NCBI RefSeq assembly: GCF_002303925.1 | Contig: NZ_MRCS01000002.1 | Span: forward strand, 1 to 64,000 | Origin: Pseudomonas sp. ACN8 | Lineage (GTDB): Bacteria; Pseudomonadota; Gammaproteobacteria; Pseudomonadales; Pseudomonadaceae | Reading direction: 5' to 3' | Length of the DNA: 64,000 bases | Part shown: in pieces, positions 28,317 to 38,169 of the stretch | Position numbering within the stretch: position 1 is the first letter of the stretch | How the letters are laid out: each line of letters opens with the position of its first letter | Program-made: the position numbers and the translations under genes | The notes under the pieces: model-generated | What the model was told of the DNA's origin: nothing | What the model saw: only the letters and a program-made list of their open reading frames with translations | Databases searched by the model: none

Positions 28317-30200
28317 TCAGATCTCCGGCGTCCACGTCACCCCGAACATCCACGCCCGACCTTCCTCGCGATATCCGTACTGACTACCTTGAAAGCTGTA
28401 CAGCGCCCGGCTGTAACCCTTGTCCAGCAGGTTATCGATCTTCAGTTCCAGCTGGATTTCACGATTGAGCTCCCAGCTGCTGCGTAATCCCAACAGGGCA
28501 TAACCACCCAACGGCTGTTGATTTTTCAAGTCGTCATAGCTGCTGCTCACCGCTTGCCAACTGGCGCCGAGGCCCAGGCGATCGAACTGCCGGTCCAGAT
28601 CCCAACTCAAGGTACGCCGCGCACGACGGGCCAGGGTATGGCCTGTGTCACGGTCTCGCGGGTCGATGATCGCCACGCCAAGGTTGCTCTGCCAGCCGAA
28701 CAGTTCCTGCTTCAGTGCGGCTTCGAAGCCGTTGATTCGGGCCGAGGCAACGTTCTCGGGGCGCGAGTAGCTGCCGAAGATGATCGCGTCTTCGAGGTCG
28801 GTGCGATACAACGACGTCTCCAGGCGACTGTTCTCGGTCAGTTGACTGCGCCATTGCAGCTCATAGCTTTTCGAGGTTTCAGGCTTCAGGTCCGGGTTGC
28901 TGAAGTCGGGGTAGTACAGGTCGTTGAACGTCGGCGCGCGGAAGCCTTCGCTGTAGGTCAGCAGCACTTCGTTGTCCGGGTTCAGCGGCAGGGTAAAGGT
29001 ACCGCTCCAGGTGTTCTGACTGCCGAACTGTTGGTTATCGTCGTGACGCAGACCCAACTCCGTGGAGAAGCTGTCGGCCTGATAGCGGTGCTGGACGTAC
29101 GCCGCTCGGTTCCAGCGACTGTCCTCATCGAACGCGGTACTGCTGTTGATGCGGTCTTCATACCAGTCACCGCCGAGCAGCAAACTGTTGCGCTCGTTGA
29201 GCGTCAGGTCGTTCTGCCAGTTCACCGAATCGCGATAGGTGTTGAACACGTTGCGCTCATCGCTGAGCTTGTCCAGGGTCTTCTCGCGGTTTTCGCTGTG
29301 GCCGAACTCGATGCGGGTTTTCCACAGATCATTGACGCGCGCGTCGATGTAACTGCTGACACCGCTCACATCGAATTCGTTGTAGGGCTGCTGTTGAACT
29401 GACTCGAACGTATTCATGTCGAAGCGCCCGAACGGGTTGTCAAACTCGCTCTTGCCGCGGTTATCCAGCACGTTGGCGCCGACCTCGATGTCTTCCGTCA
29501 GGGCGTGACTCATACTCAGGCTGAACGACTTGTTGCGGTATTCGTCATGGTCGCCGTCGCTAGGATACGACTCGTGGGTACGATTGATCCCGGCGGTTTC
29601 GTCGAGGCTGGCGCCAAGGTTGAAGCGGGTTCGCTCATCACCACCGGACAGGCCAAGGCTGCGCTCCCAGGTCTGGTTGCTGCCAAACCCCATGTGCAAG
29701 CGCGGTTGCAGGCCCTGTTTGCCACTACGACGGGTGAAGATCTGGATCACCCCGCCAATCGCATCGCTGCCATAAATCACCGAGCGGGAGCCGCGCAGCA
29801 CTTCCACGCGCTCGACCTGCTCGATATTGATGTGTTGCAGGTTGCTGTCGCCGGAGGTTGAACTGCCGATGCGTTGGCCGTCCACCAGCACCAGGCTCTG
29901 GGCTGACTGGGTGCCACGGATGTAGACCCCCGGAATGCTTCCGCGCCCGCCGGCCTGCGAGACTTGCACACCCGGCACCCGCCGCAGCAGATCAGTGACG
30001 CTATCGGGTTGCAGGCGATCTATGTCGTCGCGGGTGAATACGGTGTTGGCGGCGCTGCTGTCGTTGCGCGCTTCGATCTGGCGGTTGGCGCTGATCAACA
30101 CGTCGGGCAGCTTCAAGGCCTGGTCGCGTTCGAAGGTGTCGGCATAGGCGTTGGCGGTGGGCAGCAGAAACAGAGGCAGGGCGAGGCGGGAGAACTTCAT
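28317..30200 (-). CDS. btuB: TonB-dependent vitamin B12 receptor BtuB
   Basis: 627 residues: signal peptide (MKFSRLALPLFLLPTANAYA), TonB box KLPDVLISANR, plug domain (VFTRDDIDRLQPDSVTDLLRRVPGVQVSQ... GSRSVIYGSDAIGGVIQIFT) and a 22-strand barrel ending in an aromatic-rich strand. The plug motif with GVYIRGTQSAQSLVLVDG is BtuB-like, as is the length (E. coli BtuB 614). It imports cobalamin across the outer membrane using TonB. The convergent BtuF-like gene supports this substrate. ATG 30200 is the start that gives the signal peptide. Only about 150 bp, largely REP, separate it from dxs, and no cobalamin riboswitch is visible there. Confidence 0.88.
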   Translation of the reverse strand: MKFSRLALPLFLLPTANAYADTFERDQALKLPDVLISANRQIEARNDSSAANTVFTRDDIDRLQPDSVTDLLRRVPGVQVSQAGGRGSIPGVYIRGTQSAQSLVLVDGQRIGSSTSGDSNLQHINIEQVERVEVLRGSRSVIYGSDAIGGVIQIFTRRSGKQGLQPRLHMGFGSNQTWERSLGLSGGDERTRFNLGASLDETAGINRTHESYPSDGDHDEYRNKSFSLSMSHALTEDIEVGANVLDNRGKSEFDNPFGRFDMNTFESVQQQPYNEFDVSGVSSYIDARVNDLWKTRIEFGHSENREKTLDKLSDERNVFNTYRDSVNWQNDLTLNERNSLLLGGDWYEDRINSSTAFDEDSRWNRAAYVQHRYQADSFSTELGLRHDDNQQFGSQNTWSGTFTLPLNPDNEVLLTYSEGFRAPTFNDLYYPDFSNPDLKPETSKSYELQWRSQLTENSRLETSLYRTDLEDAIIFGSYSRPENVASARINGFEAALKQELFGWQSNLGVAIIDPRDRDTGHTLARRARRTLSWDLDRQFDRLGLGASWQAVSSSYDDLKNQQPLGGYALLGLRSSWELNREIQLELKIDNLLDKGYSRALYSFQGSQYGYREEGRAWMFGVTWTPEI

Positions 30201-30239
30201 TGGTATTCCGTTGGTATTTCGTGACGCACACAAATCAAA

Positions 30240-30331
30240 TGTGGGAGCGAGCCTGCTCGCGATGACGGTGTATCAGTCAACATTTGAGTCGACTGACAGT
30301 CCGCTATCGCGAGCAGGCTCGCTCCCACAGG
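30240..30331. repeat. REP pair
   Basis: TGTGGGAGCGAGCCTGCTCG and the inverted TATCGCGAGCAGGCTCGCTC around a 50-bp spacer. It fills most of the gap between btuB and the end of dxs. Confidence 0.8.
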
Positions 30332-30352
30332 GTGTTGCATGTATCCAGGGAT

Positions 30353-32251
30353 TTAGATGTTGAGCAGTTGCAGGCGCTCGCGGATCGAAGCCTCGATCCC
30401 GGCCTCATCCAGCCCACACTCAGCCAGCATTTGCGCAGGCTTGGCGTGTTCGACGTAAATGTCCGGCAAGCCCAGGTGCAGCATCGACTTGAGGATGTTC
30501 TCGCGAGCGAGGAATTCGCTGACCGCGCCACCGGCGCCGCCCATGATCGCGTTCTCTTCGACGGTCACCAGCAGCTCGTGGCTGCCGGCGATTTCGCGAA
30601 CCAGCGCTTCATCCAGCGGTTTGACGAAACGCATGTCGACCACGGTCGCGTCCAGTGTCTGGGCGACTTTCAGGGCTTCGGCCAGTTGCACGCCGAACAC
30701 CAGCAGGGCGACTTTGCTGCCCTGTCGGCGAATCACACCCTTGCCGATCTCGATCGGTTCGAGGTCTTTCTCGATGGTCGCGTTCGGGCCGTTACCGCGT
30801 GGGTAACGCACCGCCGCCGGGCCTTCGTACAGGTGGCCGGTGGTGAGCATCTTGCGCAGCTCGTTTTCATCGCTCGGGGTCATCACCAGCATGCCGGGAA
30901 TGCAGCGCAGGAACGACAGATCGAAGCTGCCGGCGTGCGTCGGGCCGTCTTCGCCCACCAGGCCTGCGCGGTCGATAGCGAACAGTACATCGAGATTCTG
31001 CACCGCGACGTCATGCACCAACTGGTCGTAGCCGCGCTGCAGGAAGGTCGAATAGATGGCCACCACCGGTTTGGCGCCTTCGCAGGCCATGCCGGCCGCG
31101 AGGGTGACGGCGTGCTGCTCGGCAATGGCGACGTCGAAGTAGCGCAGCGGGAAGCGTTCGCTGAACGCGACCAGGTCCGAGCCTTCCTTCATCGCCGGGG
31201 TAATTCCGACCAGACGCGGATCGGCAGCCGCCATGTCGCACAGCCATTCGCCGAAGACACCGGAGTACTTCGGCCCGCTGGCCTTCTTCGGCGCGGCGGC
31301 CGGGGCGTCCAGCGGTTCGAGTTTGGTGATGGCGTGGTAACCGATCGGGTCGACTTCCGCCGGGGCGAAGCCTTTGCCTTTCTTGGTGACGACGTGCAGG
31401 AACTGCGGGCCTTTCAGATCGCGCATGTTGCGCAGGGTGGCGATCAGGGTCGGCAGGTCGTGGCCATCGATCGGGCCGATGTAGTTCCAGCCCAGTTCTT
31501 CGAACAGCGTGCCGGGAACCAGCATGCCTTTGGCATACTCTTCGGTCCGGCGAGCGATTTCCCAGGCCCCGGGCAGGCGCGACAGCACTTTCTTGCTGCC
31601 TTCGCGCATGCTCGCATAGGTGCGGCTGGAAAGGATCTTCGCCAGATAGTTCGACAAGCCACCGACGTTGCGCGAGATCGACATGTCGTTGTCGTTGAGG
31701 ATCACCAGCATGTTGGCGTCCACTTCCGGCGCATGGTTCAACGCCTCGAATGCCATGCCCGCGGTCAACGCGCCGTCGCCGATCACCGCGATCGCCTTGC
31801 GCTCGCTGTTTTGCAGGCGGGCGGCAATCGCCATGCCCAGCGCGGCACTGATCGAGGTACTCGAGTGGCCGACGCCAAAGGTGTCGTACTCACTCTCGGA
31901 GCGGCGCGGGAACGCAGCGACGCCGTCCTTCTGGCGCAGGGTGCCCATGCGCTCGCGACGACCGGTGAGGATCTTGTGTGGATAAGCCTGATGACCCACG
32001 TCCCACACCAGCCGGTCGTCCGGGGTGTCGAAGACGTAATGCAGCGCGATGGTCAGCTCGATCACGCCCAAGCCGGCACCGAAATGCCCACCGGTCTGGC
32101 CGACCGTGTAGAGCAATTCCAGGCGCAACTCATCGGCCAGGGTTTCCAGCTCGGCTTCGCCTAACCGGCGCAGGCCGTCCGGCGTGTTCGCGCGGTCGAG
32201 CAGGGGCGTGGTCGGGCGCTTGCGGGGAATCTCATGAAACGTCGTGGGCAT
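30353..32251 (-). CDS. dxs: 1-deoxy-D-xylulose-5-phosphate synthase
   Basis: 632-residue thiamine-diphosphate enzyme for the first step of the MEP isoprenoid pathway (pyruvate plus glyceraldehyde 3-phosphate). Visible are the histidine motif [17 protein letters not shown], the ThDP site [18 protein letters not shown] with NDNDMSIS, and the transketolase centre ([18 protein letters not shown], with the catalytic Glu). ATG 32251 gives normal length. It is followed by btuB on the same strand and preceded by ispA 92 bp upstream, so xseB-ispA-dxs form an operon. Confidence 0.96.
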   Translation of the reverse strand: MPTTFHEIPRKRPTTPLLDRANTPDGLRRLGEAELETLADELRLELLYTVGQTGGHFGAGLGVIELTIALHYVFDTPDDRLVWDVGHQAYPHKILTGRRERMGTLRQKDGVAAFPRRSESEYDTFGVGHSSTSISAALGMAIAARLQNSERKAIAVIGDGALTAGMAFEALNHAPEVDANMLVILNDNDMSISRNVGGLSNYLAKILSSRTYASMREGSKKVLSRLPGAWEIARRTEEYAKGMLVPGTLFEELGWNYIGPIDGHDLPTLIATLRNMRDLKGPQFLHVVTKKGKGFAPAEVDPIGYHAITKLEPLDAPAAAPKKASGPKYSGVFGEWLCDMAAADPRLVGITPAMKEGSDLVAFSERFPLRYFDVAIAEQHAVTLAAGMACEGAKPVVAIYSTFLQRGYDQLVHDVAVQNLDVLFAIDRAGLVGEDGPTHAGSFDLSFLRCIPGMLVMTPSDENELRKMLTTGHLYEGPAAVRYPRGNGPNATIEKDLEPIEIGKGVIRRQGSKVALLVFGVQLAEALKVAQTLDATVVDMRFVKPLDEALVREIAGSHELLVTVEENAIMGGAGGAVSEFLARENILKSMLHLGLPDIYVEHAKPAQMLAECGLDEAGIEASIRERLQLLNI

Positions 32252-32342
32252 CAGGCGAATCGTTATAGGTATAAAAGATGCGGCAGTTTACCTGATGCAT
32301 CGCCCCCTGCCCACGCGTTGGTCTTTTTTGGCGCAATCGCCG

Positions 32343-33230
32343 TCAGCTGCGGCGATCGACGATATACCGGGCCAGATCACGCAACGGCTCGGCCGCCGCG
32401 TCAAACGGTCGCAGTGCGTGCAGGGCCTGGTCGCGCAGCTCCAGAGCATAGGCCTTGGCGGCGTCGAGGCCGAGCAGGGCCGGGTAGGTCGGTTTGTCCC
32501 GGGCAATGTCGGCGCCCTGGCGTTTGCCGAGGGTTTCGGTATCGCTTTCGACGTCGAGAATGTCGTCCTGCACCTGGAATGCCAGGCCGATGGCCTGTGC
32601 ATAAGTCTGCAGGGACTTGAGTTCGTCTTTCTCGGCACGGCCGCTGGCCAGGGCGCCGAGCTTGACGCTGACCTCGATCAACGCGCCGGTCTTGTGCCGG
32701 TGCATGTACTCCAGAGCTTTCTGGTCGAGCTTCAGACCGACCGAGCCGAGGTCGATGGCCTGACCGCCGACCATGCCCGCCGGGCCTGCGGCCAGTGCCA
32801 GGGCGCTGACCATTTGCAGGTGGATCCCTGCGTCCAAAGTGCTCAGGCGCGGGTCGAGCAGGGCGCTGAAGGCCAGGCTCTGCAAGCCGTCGCCGGCGAG
32901 GATCGCGCAGGCTTCATCGAATTTCTTGTGGGTGGTGGGCTGGCCGCGACGCAGATCGTCATCGTCCATCGCCGGCAAATCGTCATGCACCAGCGAATAG
33001 GCGTGGATCAACTCCACGGCACAGGCTGCGCCGTTGGCTTGCTCGGGCTTGCCGCCCAATGCTTCGCACGCGGCGTAGGCCAACAGTGGACGCACGCGTT
33101 TGCCGCCATTCATCACGCTGTAGCGCATGGCTTCGTACAGTCGCGCCAGCTCGGGGCTTGGTGCAGTGAACAGGGTTTCCAGGGCCGCATTGACGCGGGC
33201 CTGGCTGGTTGCCGAGTACGCTGCAATCAT
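32343..33230 (-). CDS. ispA: Farnesyl/geranyl diphosphate synthase
   Basis: 295-residue trans-prenyltransferase. The first aspartate-rich motif is [14 protein letters not shown], the second is [14 protein letters not shown], and [11 protein letters not shown] and the [10 protein letters not shown] stretch are present. It builds GPP and FPP from IPP and DMAPP made by the Dxs pathway. The start overlaps xseB by 4 bp (ATGA). Confidence 0.95.
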   Translation of the reverse strand: MIAAYSATSQARVNAALETLFTAPSPELARLYEAMRYSVMNGGKRVRPLLAYAACEALGGKPEQANGAACAVELIHAYSLVHDDLPAMDDDDLRRGQPTTHKKFDEACAILAGDGLQSLAFSALLDPRLSTLDAGIHLQMVSALALAAGPAGMVGGQAIDLGSVGLKLDQKALEYMHRHKTGALIEVSVKLGALASGRAEKDELKSLQTYAQAIGLAFQVQDDILDVESDTETLGKRQGADIARDKPTYPALLGLDAAKAYALELRDQALHALRPFDAAAEPLRDLARYIVDRRS

Positions 33231-33469
33231 TCTGGCTGATCCGCGTCGAAGGGTTCCTCGGCCAACTCGCCATCACGCTCGAGCAGCACCTGAACCTTTT
33301 GCTCGGCCTGGGCCAGCGCCGCCTGGCAATCGCGGGTCAGACCTATGCCTTGCTCGAAAGCAGCCAGCGAATCCTCCAGCGACAATTCGCCATTCTCCAG
33401 ACGCTCTACCAGCGTTTGCAGGTCAGCGAGGGACTGTTCGAAATCCAGTGCAGCTTTTTTGCGGGCCAT
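33227..33469 (-). CDS. xseB: Exodeoxyribonuclease VII small subunit
   Basis: 80 residues of the XseB coiled-coil family: [33 protein letters not shown] is the conserved core, followed by an acidic tail. It partners XseA in degrading single-stranded DNA. It leads the xseB-ispA-dxs operon, the order found in most gamma-proteobacteria. Confidence 0.94.
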   Translation of the reverse strand: MARKKAALDFEQSLADLQTLVERLENGELSLEDSLAAFEQGIGLTRDCQAALAQAEQKVQVLLERDGELAEEPFDADQPE

Positions 33470-33559
33470 GGCGGCGATTTCCGGTTGACGTTAAACCGGC
33501 GCGACACTAGCAGATAGGGGGTTCATGGGCAAATGAGCGGGGTGGTTGGCGCAAGGGTT

Positions 33560-34711
33560 TCAGCGCTCAGGATGCGCTTGGTCGGGATATTTGATCTGGT
33601 AGCGAGTACTGCGCCCGCCGCCCGGCAGGCGTTGCAGGCAATCCTTATCCAGCAGTTCGGCCAGATGCCGGGTCGCGGTCGCTTTGGAGACTTTCGCCAC
33701 GGCCTGATACTGCGCCGCACTGATCCCGCCTTCGAATCCACGCTCCCCTGCGTCCAGCAAACGATTCAGTACTTTGGTCTGCTCGGTCGACAGCTCGGAA
33801 TCCCGGTGCGCCTGCCAGAAGCGCGCTTTGCCCAGCACGGATTCGATCCGTGCCATGGCCTGTTGCAGGCTGCGCAATAGAGTTTGCAGGAACCATTCGA
33901 GCCAAACCGTAATGTCCGTGTTGGATTTCTGGCAGGTTTCCAACACCCGGTAATAACCAGATCGATCCTCAAGAATACTCGCCGACATGGCATAAAAACG
34001 GATCGCCTGAGCCTCGCCTTGAGCCAATGCCAGGTCGGTGATCGTCCTGGTCAGGCGACCGTTGCCATCGTCAAACGGGTGGAGCGTGACAAACCAGAAG
34101 TGTGCGATGCCAGCTCGTAGCAAAGGATCAAGCTCGGACTGATTCCGGCTGACTTCAAACCATTCGAGGAAGGTATCGAGTTGGCGCTCAAGGCCCAGGC
34201 GAGGTGGTGCTTCGAAGTGCACGGTCGGTTTGTCGAGACGACCGGAAACCACTTGCATTGGATCATCGCCACGCAAAGCACCTACACGAATGCTTTGCGC
34301 GGCCAAGCCGATTTCCTGTGCCGGAAACAGCCATTCATGCCAATTCAACAATCGTTCAAGTGTCAGCGGCTCGGCGAAGTGCTGGGTCGCATCGAGCATT
34401 AATTGCGCGAGCCCTTCACTGCGCTTGCTGACGTAGTCGCCATCATTGAGCTCCAACCCCAATCGCCGCGCCAATGAAGAACGAACTGAGCCGACATTCA
34501 GCTGTTCGCCTTCAATCGCCGACGAGGTGACGATGTTCTGCAGCAATGCATCCAGTTCACTTCGTGCACTTAGTGAGCTGCCCACGGAACTGGCCATGCC
34601 CATCAATCGCCCTTGCGCTTGAACGCATTCGCGCAGTAACGGCGTCAAGCGTTCGACATGCCAGCTGAAGTTCGGCCAATCAGGCTGTTGCCAGATCCAG
34701 TGAGGTGCCAT
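33560..34711 (-). CDS. Fic-domain AMP-transferase with C-terminal winged helix
   Basis: About 383 residues. An N-terminal region with the inhibitory helix motif SSAIEGE (class II, (S/T)xxxEG) precedes a complete Fic core with HPFDDGNGRLTRT, holding the catalytic His and phosphate-binding loop. The C-terminal 70 residues read as a winged helix (SAAQYQAVAKVSKATATRHL, then a Gly/Arg wing). Fic enzymes transfer AMP to hydroxyl groups of target proteins; the built-in inhibitory Glu implies self-control. The frame is open to 34798, with ATGs at 34753 and 34711. I prefer 34711 (MAPHWIWQQPDWP) because it begins the conserved part, has AAGAG upstream, and leaves both operator palindromes untranslated. 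There is no separate antitoxin gene. Confidence 0.85.
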   Translation of the reverse strand: MAPHWIWQQPDWPNFSWHVERLTPLLRECVQAQGRLMGMASSVGSSLSARSELDALLQNIVTSSAIEGEQLNVGSVRSSLARRLGLELNDGDYVSKRSEGLAQLMLDATQHFAEPLTLERLLNWHEWLFPAQEIGLAAQSIRVGALRGDDPMQVVSGRLDKPTVHFEAPPRLGLERQLDTFLEWFEVSRNQSELDPLLRAGIAHFWFVTLHPFDDGNGRLTRTITDLALAQGEAQAIRFYAMSASILEDRSGYYRVLETCQKSNTDITVWLEWFLQTLLRSLQQAMARIESVLGKARFWQAHRDSELSTEQTKVLNRLLDAGERGFEGGISAAQYQAVAKVSKATATRHLAELLDKDCLQRLPGGGRSTRYQIKYPDQAHPER

Positions 34712-34734
34712 GAATTCGCTGCTCTTGGATTGAG

Positions 34735-34797
34735 TGAGCCGATTAGAAAACATATTCGGCTCATTTAGTGAGCCGAATATGACGCCTATTCGGCTCA
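34735..34797. promoter_or_regulatory. Two tandem copies of one palindromic operator before the fic gene
   Basis: Each 29-bp unit is TGAGCCGAWTA, 7 bp, TATTCGGCTCA. Unit one is 34735-34763 and unit two 34769-34797, with TTTAG between, so the centres are 34 bp apart. The inner arms also form a 12-bp perfect hairpin (34752-34780). The site lies directly upstream of the preferred fic start and nowhere else in the window. Autoregulation by the Fic protein's own winged helix is the simplest reading (inference). Confidence 0.7.
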
Positions 34798-34912
34798 TCG
34801 TCCAGCCACTACGGTGAATCCCACCGCATTTTCACATGCAGCCGATTGTTAAAAAACATCCCAATCGCTAATCTTCGCCCCCATCTACGACCCGATTCTC
34901 ACGGGTCTTTCA

Positions 34913-34984
34913 GACGAAACGCAGTACTCATATCTGTAACGCGCCCAGGATCAGGCGCAAGGTTTCGTCGTGCATGGCAGGAGG
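34913..34984 (+). promoter_or_regulatory. Structured mag leader with RsmA/CsrA-type hairpin
   Basis: An outer stem GACGAAAC (34913-34920) / GTTTCGTC (34962-34969) encloses an inner hairpin GCGCC-CAGGATCA-GGCGC (34941-34958) that shows AGGA in its loop. A second CAGGAGG (34978-34984) is the Shine-Dalgarno sequence of magA. A loop GGA plus a GGA in the ribosome-binding site is the classic RsmA arrangement. From memory, the P. aeruginosa magA transcript (PA4492) is a direct RsmA target. Confidence 0.6.
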
Positions 34985-34990
34985 CGTCGC

Positions 34991-35782
34991 ATGCGCTCAT
35001 TTCTATTGCTGCTGATCGGGTTGGTTATCGCGCCCGTGATTCTGGCCGCGCCGAATGCCGAGTTATCGGAACCGGTGGGCGGCTGGCGTTACAACGGTCT
35101 GCTGGACCGTAGCGAAAACCCGCAAGTCGCCTATCCCACGCCGCCGATTGACCGGGGTGTGCAGCGCAATCGCACGATGATCGAAGGCCAACTGAAGGCC
35201 CTCGGCACCCAGCGCGGGCCGCACACCTTGGCGGTCAACGGCAATCCATTGAATCTCTATACCGACGAGCAAGGGCGTTTTGCCCGGCCCTATGCGTTTG
35301 GTGCCGGCTCCAACAGCGTCGAAGTGCGCAGCGCCGAAGGCCAGTCCCTCAAGCGTGTTCAATTCTATGAAGCCAACGACTTGCGCACTCCGGCGCGGAT
35401 TCGCGTGGTGCTGGGTTGGGATGATCCGAAGGCCGAACTCGACCTGCATATTGTCACGCCCGATGGCCAGCATGCTTTCTGGGCACACCCGGCCTTGACC
35501 AATGGCGGTGGCCTCGACCCTGACGGCGTCGATGGCCCGGGTCCGGAAATGTTCACCATGACCGCGCCGCTGCGTGGCACTTATCTGGTTTACGTGAACT
35601 ATTGGGGCAACTTCGGCAGCGGCGGCTATAACTTCGATGAGTCCGGCAACCAGAACGAGGTGATTACTTCGCAGATCAACCTGGTGCTCAACGAAAACAC
35701 CGTCGATGAAAAACGCGAGACGTTCATCGTGCCTCTGCGCGCAATCGGCGACCTGCTGCTGGTCAAGACTTTCAACTACTAA
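34991..35782 (+). CDS. magA: MagA: DUF2135 (YfaP-like) periplasmic protein
   Basis: 263 residues with a signal peptide (MRSFLLLLIGLVIAPVILA) and a C-terminal DUF2135 domain: RIRVVLGWDDPKAELDLHIVTPDG, the acidic DPDGVDGPGPE loop and GTYLVYVNYWGNF. The domain resembles a calcium-type beta-sandwich with a DxDLH strand (here AELDLH). It is a paralogue of MagF at the other end of the operon and shares the layout signal, SEPVGGWRYNG-like start, NSVEVRS, DUF2135. ATG 34991 has GGAGG six bases upstream. First gene of the six-gene mag operon known from P. aeruginosa; its own role is not established. Confidence 0.85.
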   Translation: MRSFLLLLIGLVIAPVILAAPNAELSEPVGGWRYNGLLDRSENPQVAYPTPPIDRGVQRNRTMIEGQLKALGTQRGPHTLAVNGNPLNLYTDEQGRFARPYAFGAGSNSVEVRSAEGQSLKRVQFYEANDLRTPARIRVVLGWDDPKAELDLHIVTPDGQHAFWAHPALTNGGGLDPDGVDGPGPEMFTMTAPLRGTYLVYVNYWGNFGSGGYNFDESGNQNEVITSQINLVLNENTVDEKRETFIVPLRAIGDLLLVKTFNY

Positions 35783-35821
35783 GCATCCCCGCTCCACGGA
35801 TGAACATCGGGTTTTGTGAAC

Positions 35822-37534
35822 ATGAGTGATAGCACTGTTACTCCGGCCGCTGGCGCACCAGCGGCCAAATCTCCCCTGCATTGGCCGACGCTGCTGATCG
35901 GGATTTGCCTGGTCGTTGGCGTGGCTGGCGGATTGGGGTGGTTCATGCACAAGCCCAGGGCCCCGGCGCCTGTGCTGGCCAGTGACAAACTGGGCATGAG
36001 CCGCCCGGATGGCCTGCTGGAAACCCATTCCCTGAGCCAGTTGCCCAAGGACTTGCTGGCGGTGCCGTTCCTCAAGGAAACCCTGACCGAAGATTTCGTC
36101 TTCTATTACGAAACCCACGCCGATCGCCTGGGGTTGATCGGCAGCTTGCGGCGGATCATCTACGAACATGACCTGAAACTGCAGGACAGCTTGATCGAGC
36201 AGTTGTTCGATCAACCGGCCGACGTAGCGTTGTGGCGCGGGGCGGATGGGCGGCTCAAGGATTTCCTGCTGGTAATGGATCGCGGCGGGCTGGCGAAGGT
36301 GCTGGAACCGCTGGCCAAAGTGGCGCTGGACGACTCACAGCTGAGCAAGGTCGCTGACGTGAAGGTCGGCACCGACGACGTGGCGCTCTATCAACTCAGT
36401 TACAACGCGAGCAAGGCGCTGCTGTTCGCGTCCCGTGGCGACAAACTGGTGGTGCTGTCCAATCCGGCGAAACTCTACGATCCGCAAAGTGGCGCAACGG
36501 AAGAGTCGGGCAGCGTGTCGACCACGGCCATTGCTGCGCTGCTCAATGGCGACAAACTGTTTCCTGAAGCCTTCGGCCTGCCGCCTCGTGCGCCAGAGGT
36601 GAAACAACGCCTGTCGGTGAATGCCAGCGTGCTGGCCATGGGTTACCAGCGTTTCATCCCGAACTTCGCCGGCCTGCGCTTCGAGATGGACGACAAGGGC
36701 TGGCACAGCTTCCTGGCCATGGATGAACTGGAGAATCAGCCGGATTTCGATTTCAAGCCGATCTGGCAAGCCATGCCCATGGGCGCCAGCGCTTGCGTGG
36801 CGTTGCCGCTGGCTGCCGAACAGCAGACACCGCTGCTGATGAAACTCGGTGCCGAAGATAGCGTGGCACAAGCGTTGACCGAACACATGGCCGGCGCGGC
36901 GGGGCTCTGCTGGTACGCTGATTCGCGTCTGTACACGCCGTTGCTGGTGGCCGGTCTGAACGACGAGGATGGCGGCACGCTCGATGACGATCTGGGCAAG
37001 CTGTTCGGCTCGATGGTCGGCGCTTATGAAAGCAATGTCGCCGAGCACGCATTCCCGGTGGTGGAGAAACAGGAAGGGCAGAGCCATCAGTGGCAGCGGC
37101 AAGTCAGTTCCAGTTTCGGCCCGTACAAAGCCAAGGACGCCGAGAATCCGGAGGCGATCAGCGGCAAGGCGTTCATGCGTGTGAGCCTGGCGCGGCACGG
37201 TTCAACCTTGCTGTTTTCCCTCGATGACAAACTCGTCGATAAGGCCCTCGGCACCCTCGACAAACGCTTCCCGCCGATGGCCGACGTGGTGCCCAAGGAC
37301 CTGCTGATGCCGGTCTATTTCGGCCCCGATTCCATGGCCCAACTGATGCAGCAGGAAACCCTCGACAGCCTGCCCCAGGACATGGAACCGGTGTTCTACA
37401 ACGCCGCGCAAACCTACCTGATCCCGAAACTGCGCAAGCTCGGCGGCTACGGCAAATACGCCCTGACCTTGCCCGAAGGCAGCGAGCCGGACGGCCACTG
37501 GCAGTGGCTGCCGCTGGAGTGGAAAGCCCTGTGA
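35822..37534 (+). CDS. magB: MagB: DUF2138 membrane-anchored protein (YfaA-like)
   Basis: 570 residues. A short cytoplasmic N-terminus and one transmembrane helix (about 20-45, [20 protein letters not shown]) precede a large periplasmic DUF2138 domain. The conserved [22 protein letters not shown] and the C-terminal [16 protein letters not shown] are visible. There is no enzymatic motif. It probably tethers or organises the MagD macroglobulin at the inner membrane (inference from operon and topology). ATG 35822 is preferred to the GTG two codons earlier. The stop overlaps magC as GTGA. Confidence 0.85.
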   Translation: MSDSTVTPAAGAPAAKSPLHWPTLLIGICLVVGVAGGLGWFMHKPRAPAPVLASDKLGMSRPDGLLETHSLSQLPKDLLAVPFLKETLTEDFVFYYETHADRLGLIGSLRRIIYEHDLKLQDSLIEQLFDQPADVALWRGADGRLKDFLLVMDRGGLAKVLEPLAKVALDDSQLSKVADVKVGTDDVALYQLSYNASKALLFASRGDKLVVLSNPAKLYDPQSGATEESGSVSTTAIAALLNGDKLFPEAFGLPPRAPEVKQRLSVNASVLAMGYQRFIPNFAGLRFEMDDKGWHSFLAMDELENQPDFDFKPIWQAMPMGASACVALPLAAEQQTPLLMKLGAEDSVAQALTEHMAGAAGLCWYADSRLYTPLLVAGLNDEDGGTLDDDLGKLFGSMVGAYESNVAEHAFPVVEKQEGQSHQWQRQVSSSFGPYKAKDAENPEAISGKAFMRVSLARHGSTLLFSLDDKLVDKALGTLDKRFPPMADVVPKDLLMPVYFGPDSMAQLMQQETLDSLPQDMEPVFYNAAQTYLIPKLRKLGGYGKYALTLPEGSEPDGHWQWLPLEWKAL

Positions 37535-38169
37535 CGGCATTGATCCGAAGTCTCGGCCTGCTAGCCTTGTTGCTGAGCGCGGGTGCCCGGGCTGTCGAGG
37601 CGCCATCGCTCGATCCACAGCAATCCCAGGTGTTTCGCGCCTGGTTCGTGCGCATCGCCCAAGAGCAACTGAGCCAGGGCCCGAGCCCTCGTTGGTATCA
37701 GCAAGACTGCGCCGGACTGGTGCGCTTCGCCGCCAATGAAGCGCTGAAAGTCCATGACGACAAATGGCTGCGCAGCAATGGCCTGTCCAATCGTTACCTG
37801 CCGCCGGAGCTGCAACTGAGCGACGCCCAGCGCGGTCTTGCCCAGCAATGGCAGCAGGGCGGCGGCAAGGTCGGGCCATACGTCAATGCGATCAAATTGA
37901 TCCAGTTCAACAGCCATCTGGTCAGCCGCGATGTGTCTCAGGCACGCCCTGGCGACCTGATGTTTTTCGATCAGGGCGACGACCAGCACCTGATGATCTG
38001 GATGGGCCGCTACATCGCCTATCACACCGGCACCAGCACACCCACCGACAACGGCATGCGTTCGGCAAGCCTGCAGCAACTCATGACATGGAAGGACACC
38101 CGATGGATACCCGACGCAGCCAACCCCAACTTCATCGGCGTCTATCGACTGAATTTTCTTTCCCAATGA
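37531..38169 (+). CDS. magC: MagC: DUF1175, NlpC/P60-like protein (YfaT-like)
   Basis: 212 residues with a signal peptide (residues 1-22, [12 protein letters not shown]). The DUF1175 body shows an NlpC/P60 pattern: the nucleophile-like [10 protein letters not shown] (Cys60), [21 protein letters not shown] (His153 in the DQHLMIW strand) and a further YHTG (His165). Cys, His and His are in the order used by cell-wall endopeptidases, so a peptidoglycan-cutting role is plausible but not established for this family. The GTG start overlaps magB and the stop overlaps magD (ATGA). Confidence 0.82.
   Translation: MTALIRSLGLLALLLSAGARAVEAPSLDPQQSQVFRAWFVRIAQEQLSQGPSPRWYQQDCAGLVRFAANEALKVHDDKWLRSNGLSNRYLPPELQLSDAQRGLAQQWQQGGGKVGPYVNAIKLIQFNSHLVSRDVSQARPGDLMFFDQGDDQHLMIWMGRYIAYHTGTSTPTDNGMRSASLQQLMTWKDTRWIPDAANPNFIGVYRLNFLSQ

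Noticed and set aside
30201..30352. Cobalamin riboswitch before btuB
   Set aside because: The gap is mostly a REP pair and no B12-box was found by eye; a covariance search would settle it.
30284..32164. 626-codon plus-strand frame inside dxs
   Set aside because: Antisense shadow of a complete dxs and begins within a REP element.
34712..34798. Longer Fic protein starting at 34753 or 34798
   Set aside because: Both would translate through the duplicated operator and lack a good ribosome-binding site; kept as an alternative only.
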